Shown here one piece after another: positions 48,699 through 61,905 of a DNA stretch of 64,000 nucleotides (positions within the stretch are counted from its first letter, which is position 1; each line of letters starts with the position of its first letter). Source of the DNA: Sporodiniella umbellata. Lineage: Eukaryota > Mucoromycota > Mucoromycetes > Mucorales > Rhizopodaceae. The notes under the pieces are model-generated. The model saw only the letters and a program-made list of their open reading frames with translations. It was not told where the DNA came from and did no database searches. The stretch lies in the NCBI GenBank assembly GCA_025677835.1, contig JAIXMR010000020.1:124001-188000 (forward strand). The letters run 5' to 3'. Made by a program: the position numbers and the translations under genes.

Positions 48699-49675
48699 TT
48701 ATATGCATAATCTATAACTGACATAACGACCAGCAGTTTCACTCTCTCTCAAAATTTTAACAACCTATCAATTCAAAATCAATATGTCGTCCGGTTATCT
48801 CTTCAAACGGTTACCTGTCCACGCTTTAAACCATAATATCTAGCAACTGGGTCAGAGTGCTGAATACGTGGCAATTGAGTCTCCTTCAAACGACTTTTTG
48901 TTAAGAAAAGATTAAGAACGTTAGCATTGGCACTATCTGTTTTTAATAAACATACTATCTTTGTAGCAAGGTAGCCTTTTCATCTGATGTCAAAACTTCA
49001 TGTTTAGGTACCAATACGTGATGTGTGATATTAACTAATAGTTCATTTTCTTGGAAGGATTCCAATGTGTGCTTTGAGGGCAATTGTTGAATGACCTATT
49101 ACAGAATATATAAGATGGGGAAAAAAATATAGATGCTCTTTGTCTGAAAAAAAGCTACCTTGTTTGCTGAAGAAGTCATGCTCTTTTGGTAAATACACAC
49201 ACCCTTTGGAATTTGCTGTTGTGCCATGCGTTCAACATAACTAAGCAAAAAGGTTAATTGTTTTTTCAATGCAATGCTTTTTGTATTACACTCTGAGAGG
49301 CTTAACACCAACAGAAGGGTCTTTAGGGAAAAAAACGAGTAATTGGTCTGTGGGATCGTCTTTTTTTTGAACAACAAAAGTTAACTGATCTCGGCTATAC
49401 AAAGATAAGTAAAAATTTGAGTAATTGCTAAAGCTTACTCAACATCGCCAGAAGGAGCAAATGTACGTCTGAAAGACTCCAAGTCCATGTCGAGTTCTGA
49501 TTGAGTGACCATGTAACCCTATACAATAGGATTTCTCTTAAGTAAATAGCCAGTCTTTATAATATGACGAGGGGCTCTTTTTTTTTTTTTTTTTTACTCT
49601 GTCATGAACCATTTGGTGTGCAGTACGAAAGACTCTCCATAATCTGGTTGCTTCGTTGTTGTGACCTGAATCCAT
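48699..49675 (-). CDS. RPB5: RNA polymerases I, II and III shared subunit RPABC1
   Basis: Core subunit shared by the three nuclear RNA polymerases. The ATG at 49675 gives [32 protein letters not shown], the standard N-terminal jaw domain. Later exons give [100 protein letters not shown], and the last exon [20 protein letters not shown]. The C-terminal assembly domain is fully conserved in order. Several introns of about 50-75 nt split the gene. One carries 22 T. The final exon is joined by a GTAACC donor and TTGATAG acceptor. Confidence 0.96.
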
Positions 49676-50195
49676 GATGCTGACTGTGTTTTTAGAGAGA
49701 AAAAAAAGATATATATTTTTTTTTTTTTTGCACTTTAAACTGAATCAACAAGACGTTAGACAGTGACTGCTCAATTTTAGCCACCTCTTGGAAACAGCAA
49801 AATCTAAAAGCCAAGAAGATATAGACAAGATCAACGTCTTATGTTTGCATGCAATTTGTATTATAAAACGTGTCATTGATTTTCAAAACACTTTACAGTC
49901 AATAGCTTTGTAACTGAAAACAATTCCTGAGACATAGCCCTTTCTCCGCAAGCTTTTAGTAGGTATCAAAAACACTATTCGACTATTGACTAGATTTTTC
50001 TATAGATAAGATTTCAAATTTAATTTGTTTTGAGCGGTCATATTTATTGGTGATCATAAGGGAATAAAAAATAGCATAGGAGGTTTTTTTTGAAGCCAAA
50101 AAAAAAAAAAAAAAAAAAGAAAGATAAACATAAAGAAGGTCAAGGAGCATATAGAAACAAAAGAAAAGAAAAGAGTAGGACGATTCAGATGTAAT
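49676..50195. other. Spacer between RPB5 and the bZIP gene
   Basis: About 520 bp holding the RPB5 promoter on one side and the bZIP 3' region on the other. A 20-A run lies near 50099-50118. No gene is seen. Confidence 0.6.
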
Positions 50196-51003
50196 TTAAG
50201 CATTGGAAGTAGTATGCTCGCTTTTGGCTTTTTGAGTACCTTTCTCTGTACTTAAAGAATTGGGAAAGGCCAAAGATACGCGTGGTCGGTCGTTGATTAG
50301 CCTTTCCAGTTTTCCATCGTCTTTCTCAACGATTAACGCTTTTAGCCACTTTATTTCTTTTTCCAGCTCATGCATTCTTTTTTCCATGCGGTTTGCTTTA
50401 TCTGTCATTTCAGAAGCAGTTGACTGAAGCGCTTTTTCTCTCATTTTCTTTTTAACGCGAAAGCGAGCAGACGCTGCTGTATTTCTTTTTCGTTTGTCGT
50501 CCTTGGATAGTTTTTGGCTACCCGCACTACCCACACTGCTGTAACTTCTAGCACCATCGCCAATCACTGGCTCTTCCCCCTCTTCCCCTTCTTCGATTTG
50601 ATCCATTTGTTGATTGTGCTGTAAGAGAAAGGAGTAGTCTAGATGTGGGTTTTCCAGAGAGGGTTTAGTTTCTACGTCTTTGTTCTTTCTGGTATTGTCA
50701 ATTAAAAATAGGTCAGAGACTGCAGTTGATTGATCAAGATAAAAATGGTTTTGATCTGATGTGTTTCTTTCATTTCCAGCATATTCATGAGCTAGTACGA
50801 TGAATTAATTTAATTGGGCATGTTGTTTATCTACCTAAAAGTGATGATTGCTGATCGGGCTCATAAGAATACTGGGCTGTCTTTGGATAAGCGCTTGTAT
50901 AGAAATCTTGCTGTAGGTCTTCTGGGTGGGACACAGGTACAGTAAAAGAATCGGACCAATTGATGTGAGACTGGATGTTTTGGTTTTCCTTATTCACTAC
51001 CAT
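50196..51003 (-). CDS. CYS3: bZIP transcription factor of the Cys3/MetR/Met4 sulfur-regulator type
   Basis: Nuclear activator expected to turn on sulfate and sulfur-amino-acid genes. Two exons (51003-50835, 50791-50196) sum to 255 codons. The N-terminal 150 residues are acidic and Ser/Gln-rich, as in an activation region. The basic region KRKRNTAASARFRVKKK near residues 155-171 has the N-x2-A-A-x-R signature of the Cys3/MetR/Zip1 group. A heptad zipper follows (KALQSTASEMTDKANRMEKRMHELEKEIKWLKALI). The ATG at 51003 is chosen because the frame upstream has only TTG. It lies 127 bp downstream of the MET30-like stop codon on the same strand. Homologues are controlled by SCF-Met30-type ubiquitin ligases, so the neighbour may be its own regulator. 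Met4 and Zip1 cannot be told apart from Cys3 here. Confidence 0.9.
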
Positions 51004-51129
51004 TCCATGTAACAACGGGAGGAGAAGAAAGGGAAGAGTAAACAAGCATCTCAAAAAATAGCTTGGGTGGTACAAAATGTCGTAATATTTTTAAATGCTA
51101 CAATACATTGTTTAAATCGCGTCATCTGC

Positions 51130-52795
51130 TTATTTTATTAAGCCAAAATCCCATATTTTCACCTCTCCGTCATCGCTTGCAGACACAATTTTTGTGTCGC
51201 TAAGCTTAACCGCGGTGACCGGGCCATGATGCCCCTCTAGCGCATATAGACATTTCCCTGTCTCCGCCTCCCATATTCTTAATGTTTTGTCGTGAGATCC
51301 AGAAACGATGTGAAGTTTATCAAAATCCAAACCCCAGATTCCTTGAATGTGCCCAAACAAGGTTCGTAGACTTTTTCCACTTTGAAGATCCCATATTTTG
51401 ATTGTGTTATCTAAGGAACTAGATATGATGATGGGAGAATCCGGCGTACTCCCCAGGTTATGCTTGAAACCAAGAGGACTGGGCAAAGCCACCTGTACCT
51501 GTCCCACATGGCCTTGAAACACCCGAGTACATGCGCGTAATGACAGATCCCAAAGGCGTATGGAAGCATCGTCGCTGCTTGAAATCAGCATTTTTCCTTC
51601 CAAGCAGATCCGGACGGAGTTCACCCATTGTGTGTGCCCTATCAAAGTATAACATTCGCCTAGATCAAAGTTCCACACACGGATTGTATGATCTGTAGAT
51701 CCGCTGGCCATAATCCGTGAATCAAAGTGTAAGCTAAGCACGCCGCCTGTATGCCCTTCTAGGGTGCGTATACATTGGCCTGTGTGATAATTCCATATTT
51801 TTAGAGCATTGTCCATAGCGCCAGTGACAAGTTTCGCATCATCAAACTGAAGCGCACGTACCTCACGCGTATGTCCCGTCAATGTACGAATGAGCTCTCC
51901 TGTTTCTAAACTCCACACACGTACTGTCTTATCAAGCGAGCCAGTGATCACACGTTTGGTTATTTCGCAAAACTGAATGCACATCACGCCATTTGTGTGC
52001 CCCTTTAAATTCAGAACCTTATATCTCTTACTACGCCAGTTTTTTTCTATGGTAAGTCGCTCGCTATAAACTTCTTTCCACGGCCGTTTTTTGGGTACAA
52101 GCTCTGTGGGTGTAAGCTCTGTCGCTTTTCGTTTTCGAATGGATCCAGTGTGTGAAGAAGGTCCACACGCTATTTGCATCGGCGATAGCTGAGTCTCTCT
52201 TTGCTGAATAGATAACTTTGCCTTCTTGTCGAGTAAAGGTAATCCCCAGCCGCATTTCTCACACTTCTTATCAATATGTTGCTCACACATTTTGTGCCAC
52301 AAAGCGTCTTCATCCGCTAGTTTTCTCCACGTATGCGAGACTCCTGCTGCATGGCAAAGCGTTTTTGCATCCAGATAAGAGAAGATCTGTAGCGTGATTT
52401 CTTTGGGAAGTACTGATACAAAGTCGATGCGCAAAAGAGGCTTGGTTGTGTTGAACAGAAAGGACAATTGGGGCATACAACATGTAGATATCAGCCCTTT
52501 GAGAATCAAAATCCTTTGATCGGAAGGCGCCGCTGCAAACAAGGACCAGATGTGAGATATCGCTTCTTGATCCGTAGTCGATAAGCTCTCTATTTCCTAA
52601 AGAAAACCGTTCAATATTACAACAGCCTTCCTTTTCTTTTCGCACTTGTTGGACTTGTTGAGCGCTAAGCTCGTCTAGCTCTCTATTTCTTGCTAAATCA
52701 GGGCGATGCCGATAACAGAGCCTTTGTGGTTTACTGACTTGTTGTGGGATATGTCGCGATAGAAACGGGTATAGGCTATCTTTTTCAATTCTCAT
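51130..52795 (-). CDS. MET30: F-box/WD40 protein, sulfur-metabolism negative regulator
   Basis: Substrate receptor of an SCF ubiquitin ligase that restrains sulfur-gene activators when sulfur is plentiful (MET30 in yeast, sconB/scon-2 in moulds). Two exons (52795-52646, 52596-51130) sum to 539 codons, with a 49-nt intron starting GTGCGA. The N-terminal CYRHRPDL and the block TTDQEAISHIWSLFAAAPSDQRILILKGL are specific to this family. The F-box lies near residues 112-155 (VLPKEITLQIFSYLDAKTLC), followed by the Cys pair KKCEKCGWGLP. RPWKEVYSERLTIEKNWR precedes seven or eight WD repeats (LKGHTNGVMC..., ITGSLDKTVRVW, ASGSTDHTIRVW, ISSSDDASIRLWDLSLRAC, SSSLDNTIKIWD, VSGSHDKTLRIW). Confidence 0.96.
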
Positions 52796-52908
52796 CTTGT
52801 TCAAAGAACGAAAAGAAAAGCATCAAGAATACACTCACGTGAGAAACAACAAATTGAAGAAAATATTGATAGTCACACAGAAAGTTTATTAAAAAAACAA
52901 GTCTCTCC

Positions 52909-55198
52909 TTACACAAGATCGCTGTGAAGTCTAAACGCACTTTTCCTTTTCCTTTTGTCCTCTTGATTTGGCTCGGGCTTTTCTAGTCTTATGGTCTCTT
53001 TTACCTTTCTTCTAAGCTCTTTTTCACTAGCTCTTTTAATTGCGAGTTTCTTAGAGTGAGAATTGCTAGTAAAGAACCAATGCTTTAAGGTGATATCGTC
53101 GTCTGTTTCTTGCAAAGAAGTTTTGCGCTTTTTTGATACTGGTTCTATAGGCATGTTTGCCAAGTTCTCGCAGCTTTCGCTCTTTTTGGAAGACTTTCTG
53201 AAAGAGTTTTGATCAATGATTCTATTGGTTTGAGAAAGGTTGCCTGGTGAAAAGTCTCGCTCAGATTGACTATTGGTAAATACTGACAATCTAACTTTGT
53301 TGAATGTGTCTTTGAAGTCTCCGTTGTACCCTACCGTAGCTATAATGTTTGGATTTTTTTTCGCAGCTTCAACTTTTTCCTTATCCTCTTCGCCGTCTGT
53401 GTAATCGCCAACGATTGCTCGTTCTTCAACTGATTTAACGCTTTCATCTTTTTCTGTTTTGAGTACACCTCTTGTATTTGTTTGCTTTCCAAACTTAAAA
53501 AGAGGCACAGTAGTACCGTGTATCACGATCGAAGAAAATACAATAAATAAAACAACGGGTCCAATGATCTTTGTCGATATTGGCTGCTCTCTACCCTCGT
53601 ATACATTTTCGAGCTCTTCCCGAGCCACGCTCGATAGGAACACGGCCCCAACGCCGATAGGCCCAAACCATCCGCTAAAGACCGCTTCTCTATAAGTCTT
53701 AATTGCTGGAATAATTGGCTTCAGTAAAATTACAGAGGGTAGTCGTCTGAAAAAGAGTATAAGAAATGCAGCCAATATCAAACGCCAAGGTTCAAGACCC
53801 AAATCCAAATTGTTAAATTCCCACCAAGGCTAATTATAATTGATCAGAATTTTTTACATGAAAAAAATAAAAATTACTATGATGGTTCCAATGTAAACAA
53901 ATACTGATAAATTAAGCATGGTGTCGATAACTTCTTGAAAGTTTACTTCTTCAGCTTCTCGCTTAAACTTATTATCCCAGGAAAACACATTTCCAGCAAC
54001 AAAACAAGCCAATAAGTCATCGCTACCGGAAAAACCAGTCAAGCTCATCAAAAATAACTAAAAGAAAAAATAAGCCTACAATCAAAGATAGAGAAAAAGC
54101 CTATAAACATTTTGAAATATACCGCCAAAACCATAGTGAACGATAGAAAAGAGGGCTTATCCACAAAATAGCTTGAAGTATATGTGTTAGCTGTAATCGA
54201 TGTTTATGTGATAACTCACTTTTTTTCAGACCACAGTAAGACTTTCTTAGCTGCCCAACCTGCTACTATTCCGATGATACAAGATAAAAGTATTTGGAAT
54301 AACCAAGTCAGGTAGAACCATTTGCCTACAGCTTTGGCCGTACTATCTTCTGAAATCAAAAATAGAGCTAGAAATAAAAAGGGAAACCCCATACCATCGT
54401 TTGCTCCACTATTTGCTTTCAATTTCACAGCTTATATATATATGTCTATCTATACACATTTTACCTTTCTGCGGCCAGCGCATTACGGATATTGTGTGGA
54501 ACGTGTTTTGCGGCAAAGTGTCCTTTTACAACAGAATTGGCTAAAATCTATAGAATACTCCATTTTATACCTTTCTCTTTTCTATCTGTATCTATATCTC
54601 TATCTTACTGGATCGGTGGGACATATACAAGCTGAAATGAGGAGCGACTCTAACTGCGAAAAAATTGTTAAGGGGCTCAGTTTGAGTACAACTTACAAAA
54701 CTAAGAGGCCTGATGAGGCCCCATATTATTGTACCGCTGACAATCCACATGTATATCATGACAGGCATCAAAAAAACGAGTATTGTTTGCCATTCGTGTT
54801 TTAAATAGCGACTAAAATTTTTATATTTTTAGCATTGTTGAGATCCTTTTCGTATTTCAAAAAAAAAATTTACTGAGGTAGCTCGATGCCTACTGTCAAA
54901 ACTTGGATGGCGATTATACACCGTGTTAACTGCTTAGTTATTTCTTGGTAATTTTGCCAATGATAAGGATTCATAAAATTGGACACAGCAGGCCCAACAA
55001 TTATACCAACCAGAACTGCAACCACTAAAAAAGAGTGAGGAACAAGATAAAGATTTAAACACATTTACGTGCTTCAGATAAAAACAGTCTTTCTTTTAAA
55101 AGCAATGAGATATATCCAAAAAATAAAATACATCCACTAAAAATGGCAATAGCTACTGTGAAGCTGGATATTTCTCCTGGTATAATCTGAACTGCCAT
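52909..55198 (-). CDS. NHA1: Plasma-membrane Na+(K+)/H+ antiporter (NHA1/SOD2 family)
   Basis: Exports alkali cations in exchange for protons. The ATG at 55198 gives MAVQIIPGEISSFTVAIAIF with the first helices, then SEAR joined to VVAVLVGIIVGPAVSNF, and RCIIAIQVLTVGIELPQ, the fungal Nha1 hallmark. TDPILANSVVKGHFAAKHVP precedes SGANDGMGFPFLFLALFL, which holds the ND-type ion-binding aspartate region. Later come FSGSDDLLACFVAGNVFSWD and SGWFGPIGVGAVFLSSVARE. The hydrophilic C-terminal tail of about 180 residues is Lys/Ser/Glu-rich and shorter than in yeast Nha1, resembling fission-yeast Sod2 or mould Nha types. Multiple short introns. The splice DP-ILANS uses the CTATAG acceptor. Confidence 0.92.
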
Positions 55199-57122
55199 AT
55201 CAATAATCAAAAGAGAAGGAAAAAGAATGAGAATGGATAAGTTATGTTTTGATTAAAATTCAGTTGATAAAATGTATGTTTCAATACAAACGGGCGTACA
55301 ATAGACCTTCAAAGCAAAAAGAAGTTTACAGTCTCTCTTTTTTCCCAGCCATATCCTGTTGCTCGGATTCAAAAATCTATAATAAAAGCATCGATATACA
55401 TTTATATTTGAGCCATAACACGGTTTACAATAAGTTGAGCTTCCCAAATTTAAAAAGCATGGCTTGTTTTTTTACAGTCCTGTGAAATCGTTGCCATCAA
55501 AATAAAAGTCAATTTTGACACAATATTCTGTGTTGCTGCATTCGATACAAAGTTGTGAAGCTAAAATCACTATTTTGGATTAGTACATTCTAGATTTTAC
55601 TTCAATATGAACACGTCATGTACTCATTCAATTACAAGACATCAATGCAATGATTGATGGATAAAACCTAATGTTTTCTTACTGTTTCTATGTGTGTAAA
55701 AAGGTTAGGTACTTTGTTAGACTGATTTTCGAAGAAAAAAAAAAGGAATGAGCCAAAAAAAAAAAAAAAAAAAATTGACAGTATATAGCAAAGGTTTATC
55801 GTGGACATGTCGTTTTAAAGATAACATAATCAAAGATACAGAAAATACAAAACAAAAAAGGCAATAAAACAAGGGTCCTAGTTCTACATAGATTAAATAG
55901 CTTACTTATTTTTAGTTTAAATAAGGCTGTTCAGCTTTGTAAGAAAAAAGGTAGCCTTTCCCAGAAATTCAAATATCAGTTTGAACTTATGATTAACAAA
56001 AAGTATATACTTTTCACTCTGGAGAACTGTATCAAATTTAAAGCAAATAGAGTACTTTTTTCATCCTTTTCTACATTATAAAATTAGTGGCTGCTTTATT
56101 AAATAAATTTTAAGAATACAAAAGCCCATACTCTTTTTTTTTGTTTTGATCAGCTCCTCTAAAATAAAAAAGCTCAACTTTAGCTACGGCCTCTTTTTTT
56201 TTGTAGTTACACGATAACTTCTGTTGTATTTCAAGTTGGTTCAACAGAAAGATAATGTTTTTTGGCTCGAAAATGGCACAACTTTTTAATTGAAATGAAG
56301 TTGAACCTGAAATATTACTGATTGATACAGTATGTTTTTTTTCGGATGACTCCTACGAATTCAGACAAATTCAAAAATCAATAACCGATACGTACAAAAA
56401 AAAACACAATACAGCTGTAGCTAAAATCCATATCTTGAAATCGGTTGTAAAAAAAAAACATTATTACATGCGGTTGGGGCTGCTTTGGTAATAGGTGTCT
56501 CAAAACCATGGTTATTAGGTTTTATATATATTGTTTAAGAATATACTACTCAAGGAGCTTTATAATTTAAGTTGAGCGAAAGGAACTCTGTTAGAAGTTT
56601 TGATTCTGTCAGTTTTGCTTGAATCATTGTCAGATATCGATTAAAGGAAATAATATAGTCAACAATATCAAGAAGGGGCTATTTTCAAAACTCTTGATGA
56701 CTAAAAAGTCAGCAAAATACCCAAGTAAAAGAAAAGTGATTAAAGCTACATAAAGTGGCTCAGTGCCTAAAGTCAAGACTCTGAACAGAGACTAAAGTAC
56801 CTCAGTAGGTTTTGTAACGCTAAGAAGCCACACTCAGTAACCACTCCAAAAATTAGTTACTCTACAGTCTGTAAAGAAAGCTGGTGTGTATAAAAAAATA
56901 CAAAGCCGTTCTTTTCTTCCAATAAACCAAAAAAACCAGGCTTTAGTCAGGGCAAAAAAAGGATATAGCTGTAGATGATTGTAGTAACAAACGATTTAAG
57001 AAAGCCAAGAATAGTATGACATAGTATACATATTTGAATTTGAGTTTAAATTTAAAACAAAAAGGCTACTTCAACCATTTACTTTCACTTCTTTAGCCTT
57101 TTTTACTTTTATTCTGAATATC
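55199..57122. other. Divergent spacer between NHA1 and TRS85
   Basis: About 1.9 kb, AT-rich, with poly-A runs near 55734-55744 and 55757-55774. Nothing codes convincingly. A segment at 56755-56831 can fold into a closed structure with outer GTGGCT/AGCCAC arms and inner CTCT-gaac-AGAG and ACCT-cagt-AGGT hairpins, described under findings. Confidence 0.5.
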
Positions 57123-60100
57123 ATGACGGCCAATCCGCAGGCCACTATAAACACTCGGGCCATGCTTGCAAAGACATTTGCACCACTAGTAGCTGTAACA
57201 GCCAGTGAAGATGCTGAAGAATTATGTCGCTTAAACAACATTTCTTCTTTTGCTGACCTTATTCAACCTTTTGGTGATAATATTGAAAAAGGTATACGAA
57301 GAAATTGTAAACTTTGCATTATGCACCTTATTGACATTGGATAGTCACCCCACGCGATTGGCAAGGTGTGCCAACGACCATTGACAACTTTAATGTACGT
57401 TTTAAATCAATAAATAAATTAGAGGAACCTAATCATCAAGCAGTAATGAGGCTTGTTCAAGAACAAGTAAAAACGAATCATGATAGCCACGCCGAAGCGT
57501 ACATTAAAAGTAAAGTTGACGTTACTGAGTCGTACTTGAATGGTAATAAACAAACCAGCCCTACAAATGAAATGCTGATTGGTTCTAACTTCTTTTGTTA
57601 GTATCTTTGGACGAATTAACACCTTGGTATACGCACTTCAAAGATACTGTACTTTCTCTTCGAGGAATAACGGAATACGAAACATTCGATCACCCAGTAG
57701 CGACCATGATTGTTATTTCATCACTGAATACAGACCCAGTCAATACAGTTATGCAGCTCTGCAATCCAAGTGTTCCTCCTTTCGCTTTGGACAAACCCTA
57801 TGTCGATACAAACGTCCTGAGATATTATGTTGTTTTGCACGATCCCAACCTTACTACAATTGAGCAGTAAAGTATTACCAGGCCTGTTTTTATATGCTGA
57901 TATTGATCGGATTATCTACAATTAGCTCCACTTCCTTCTTTGAAAAGTTAAAGCATACGTTTGGTCTACATTGCCACTTGTTGACAATTAACTCAAAGCC
58001 TAGAAACGCTGCAGGTGAAAACGATATAGAAAATACAGTGGAAGAAGATATCCGCAAAATTTGGGAAACGAGCTTAAAAGAATCCTATTGTATCGAATCT
58101 GAGCTCATGTCTTTCGGAACAGCTAGTGCAGAGCCCAACATTTCTTCTCTGAGCTCGCCCTCTGGTGGACATACCCGGTCCAGTTCTGTATCATCCAACC
58201 TTAGTAGTCTTCCGACGCCTGTTCTTCATGGAAGCTCGATACCTACATTTCCACTGAACTCACCAGAAAACGGCAATGTAGGTGTAACTGAAGAGTCCCA
58301 GAAAGTGGCTATTCAGTATGGATGCTATATGAAATCTGAGGATATAGATCGATTAAGAACAATGACAAGAGAGTTTGTTGTACAAAGCATGATTCCATTT
58401 ATGGAGAGGAATATTCAACAGTGGAATGAACAAGTCGCCTCAGCTCGTCGTGGGCTAACAGGTCGTCTTTTCGGAGCAAGTCGTCGATTGTTTGGTACTT
58501 CAGTACGCTCATCACCTCAGTCTGTACAGACAATTTCTGCAAGTGGACCCAATGTACCATATGGCTTGAGTTCGATCACGGTTTATCCTTTCGCTGCGCC
58601 TGAGGCTCAGATGCGAAAACTGGCCGATTTTGCTTTTATGCTAAGAAATTATAAATTTGCCTATACTATCTACGATACGGTTCGACGGGATTATGCTACA
58701 GAGAAAGCATATAAATACCACGCAGGAACACAGGAGATGATGGGGGTCTGTTTGCTTATGATGGAACAGCCTTTGACTAGCAAGACAGATGTTGACCGTC
58801 ACTTTGAACTTGCTGTACAACAGTATCTGAGTCGCTGTCGCTCCATTTTTCATGCTACGCGAGCCACCGTAATCTACTACGAGCTACTGAAAGATCGTCA
58901 GATGTGGAAAGATATCCCAACAGCGTTGGTCCGAATGACTGGCGAGGATTCCGATTTGAGGTCTGCTTTGTTTTTGGAACAAGCGGCCCTTTGCTTTCTG
59001 AAAGCCAGTAAGCCCATGGTAAGAAAGTACGGATTTCATCTAGTTATGGCTGGTCAACGATATGGCAAGGCATCACAGGTAATACAATTTTATGACAAAA
59101 AGGAGTTCCGTACTAAATAAATATCAGAGATTACATGCGTTTCGCTGCTATGAAATGGCGATTTCTGTTCTCGACTCAACATCTTGGACTATTGCTAAAA
59201 ACCATGTTCAATTTGCTTTAGGTCGACAAGCGTTTCATTTAGCAAGGCTGGAAGACTCAGTTACTTACTTTTCAAACGTGCTTAAAGACTCTAAACAAAC
59301 TGCACAGCAACAAGTTGCTCATATACGCGAATTTCTTTTCATTTACAAGGTACTTATTTTACAAAACTACATCGCGTACTCAGCTTTTTTCTGTTAAAAA
59401 ACGATAGCAATACGCTACTCAATCTGGTTTTGACCCTCTTAAAGAAAACTTTCCTAATTTGGGACTACCTGTAATCAATGATCGTGAGGTTCAGATAACC
59501 TTATCTAATGCTCAATCAAATACCGCACACCGAGAAGAATGGAATGTCATGGAAAGTGAACTGCTAGAAGAAAGCATTACTAATGGCTATATTTCCAGCT
59601 CCAAAAGGGCGATGGCTGTTCAACAGCAAGACGATGAAAGGGTTGTTTGTGCAGTTGAAGGTAGCAACTGATGCTGTTCTCTTTAGATTGACTAAAGGAA
59701 TTGTAATTTAGAGTCTGCAACTATCAACATTGAACTATACAATCCACTACAGATTTCTATTTCTTTGAGCGATCTAATGTTAGGTTGCCAATACAAAAAT
59801 TCATCTGAACCTCAAAAGTCTGACGAGAGCATTGAAGAAACTATGCCTGAGGGAAAACAATTGGACGATTCCGACTTGTATGAATTCGAGCACTTCAAGC
59901 TGCAAAAAATGAAAGCTATAGTTTTGGAGCCCTTGGAAAAAAAAACAGTAATTAGTGCCTACTGAATTTTATCTAGTTCTGTTGTTAAATTTACTTCTGT
60001 TTAGGTCAGTTTGTCTATTATCCCAGGGTATGAGGGTAGCATATTGATTACAGGTCTCCACTATACTTTAAACGAGTTGGTTCATACTTTTAAGCCTTTT

Positions 60101-61905
60101 TTGAAAAAAGGAAAACGACTCAACAAAACAAAAGAGGAACAAATGTCTGTGGTTTATGCTGTTGACCGTTCGCTGGATATACTTGTTACCTCGCCTATGC
60201 CTTTACTTGATATTACCTTTCACCATTTGCCTGAGACCCTCATGTCTGGGGAAGTGGTACAAACAGTACTTGAAATTAATAATAAGGGTAATAAAGGGTT
60301 GACTGCCCTTCGCTTAAAAACAAGTCACCCTAGCTTCATATGCGTGGGCAGCCCCGAAGACATGGACAAAAACATTTACTCAGCCGAAGGATCTGATGCT
60401 ACTGACATAGTACGGACAGACAACTGCTTATTTGACTCAAGTGTTATTTCTATTCCTTTGCCTGAAAATGGGGGTCAGGGGGTTGTTAAGCCTGGAGAAA
60501 CCACTTTAGTCCCACTTTGGATACGCTGTGATCGCATTGGCAAACATACATTTAAGCTTCTTTTCTCTTATCAGTCTGATAAGGATAATGCTATGATTGC
60601 TCATCGCACACTTCGTTACTCTGTTCAAGTACAAGTTATTACATCGCTCAAAATTAATGCATTCACAAGGCCTAGCACCACTGCCATAAACGAGTATATC
60701 CTGGGGATTGAAATTGAAAATCTTCAGACCGTGGGTCAATTCAACCTTGTTCAATTGGCTGCTTCAAGTCCTGTTTGGACTATTTCTCCTCTTAGTGTTA
60801 ATTTACAAGATGCTGAGGATATCCAAAGCAAAACGACTATCCCTGCCAGACAAACTACATTTGCCTACTACAAGATACGCAGACTGCCTATCGATATTGG
60901 ATTGAACTCTCCTGAAGCATGGACATCCCGTGCTCTTGGAACATTGGTCAGCGGTCATTCCGATGCAAAAGAAAAGGAGCCTGTCCCCCAGATTAATCTC
61001 AATTTGACCAGAATTTCTTTCGTGAGTTGATCATAGTTTTTGAGGGGAAAAAAAAGCTAATTTTTGTAATAGACAGGAAAGGATATTCCATCCGAATCGT
61101 TGCCATTCAACCAATTCTCGCTTAATTCTAGAATGCAATGGCGGCAAAGCTATTTAGAGACACAGTTTCCCAGTATCTCAAAAAGTAAACACAGTAATTT
61201 GTTTACCCTCTTCAATTCCGGAGATGTTGATCTGACTATCTACTGGAATATACCTGAAATCAATCGACGAGGCCATCATTACATAATTGGGGTTAACCTT
61301 GGTATACAGCAAAACCCTTTTCAAGGCAACAGCTCTGAACTGGTAAACCAAAAAAGTCGTGCCATGTTTGAAGCAACTGCAAAAGAAAGATTAGCGCTCA
61401 TCAATAGCTTGACACGCAACAGGGCTATAAAGGATGAAAGCCCAGTCAAGATATTAGTATCAGCTCCAGATAAAAGAGATCATGACTTTGAAAAAGAAGG
61501 GTACAAAAAAGAAAACATAAAAAAATGACGGTTTTGACTCACATCTATTATAGACTTATGAAAGTGCCTATCAGTTTATCCTTGATGAATTGCTCTTGGA
61601 ATAGAACTAGTAATTACAGGTTGGAATTGTTGCCTTGGTCAAAAACAGATCAAAAAAATACCAACAACAAAGCTTATTTAAACGTATACCCTTTCCATTG
61701 GAATGGCTCTACCGTGTTCACAGGGTCACTAGGTCCGAATGAAAAGAAAGAAATCAATGTATCTGCTTTACTTCAAATGCCTGGCGTTTATGATATTAAT
61801 CGTTGGAAACTTACTGTTCATACGGACCAAAAAGAAGATTCAGAAGCCTTCATTCACCAACCCACTCTACCTCAGCTCGTTACCGTGGTCACAGTCAAAG
61901 AATAA
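57123..61905 (+). CDS. TRS85: TRAPP III complex subunit Trs85 (TRAPPC8)
   Basis: Membrane-traffic factor that directs the Ypt1/Rab1 exchange complex to autophagy and Golgi membranes. The ATG at 57123 starts MTANPQATINTRAMLAKTFAPLVAV, the usual N-terminus. Following exons give VTPRDWQGVPTTIDN, TPWYTHFKDTVLSLRGITEYETFDHPVA, FGLHCHLLTIN, IRKIWETSLKESY, EDIDRLRTMTREFVVQSMIPFMERNIQQWNEQV, LADFAFMLRNYKFAYTIYDTVRRDY, LEQAALCFLKASKPMVRKYGFHLVMAGQRY and LDSTSWTIAKNHVQFALGRQ. These are the family TPR-like solenoid. Beta-sandwich repeats in the C-terminal third (for example LPETLMSGEVVQTVLEINNKG) end with LTVHTDQKED...VTVKE and TAA at 61905. About ten introns. Confidence 0.93.

Noticed and set aside
52310..52650. 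Apparent alternative C-terminus of the first MET30 frame
   Set aside because: It reads through a 49-nt intron (GTGCGA...TTTAG). Splicing restores ESLSTTDQEAISHIW and the family sequence.
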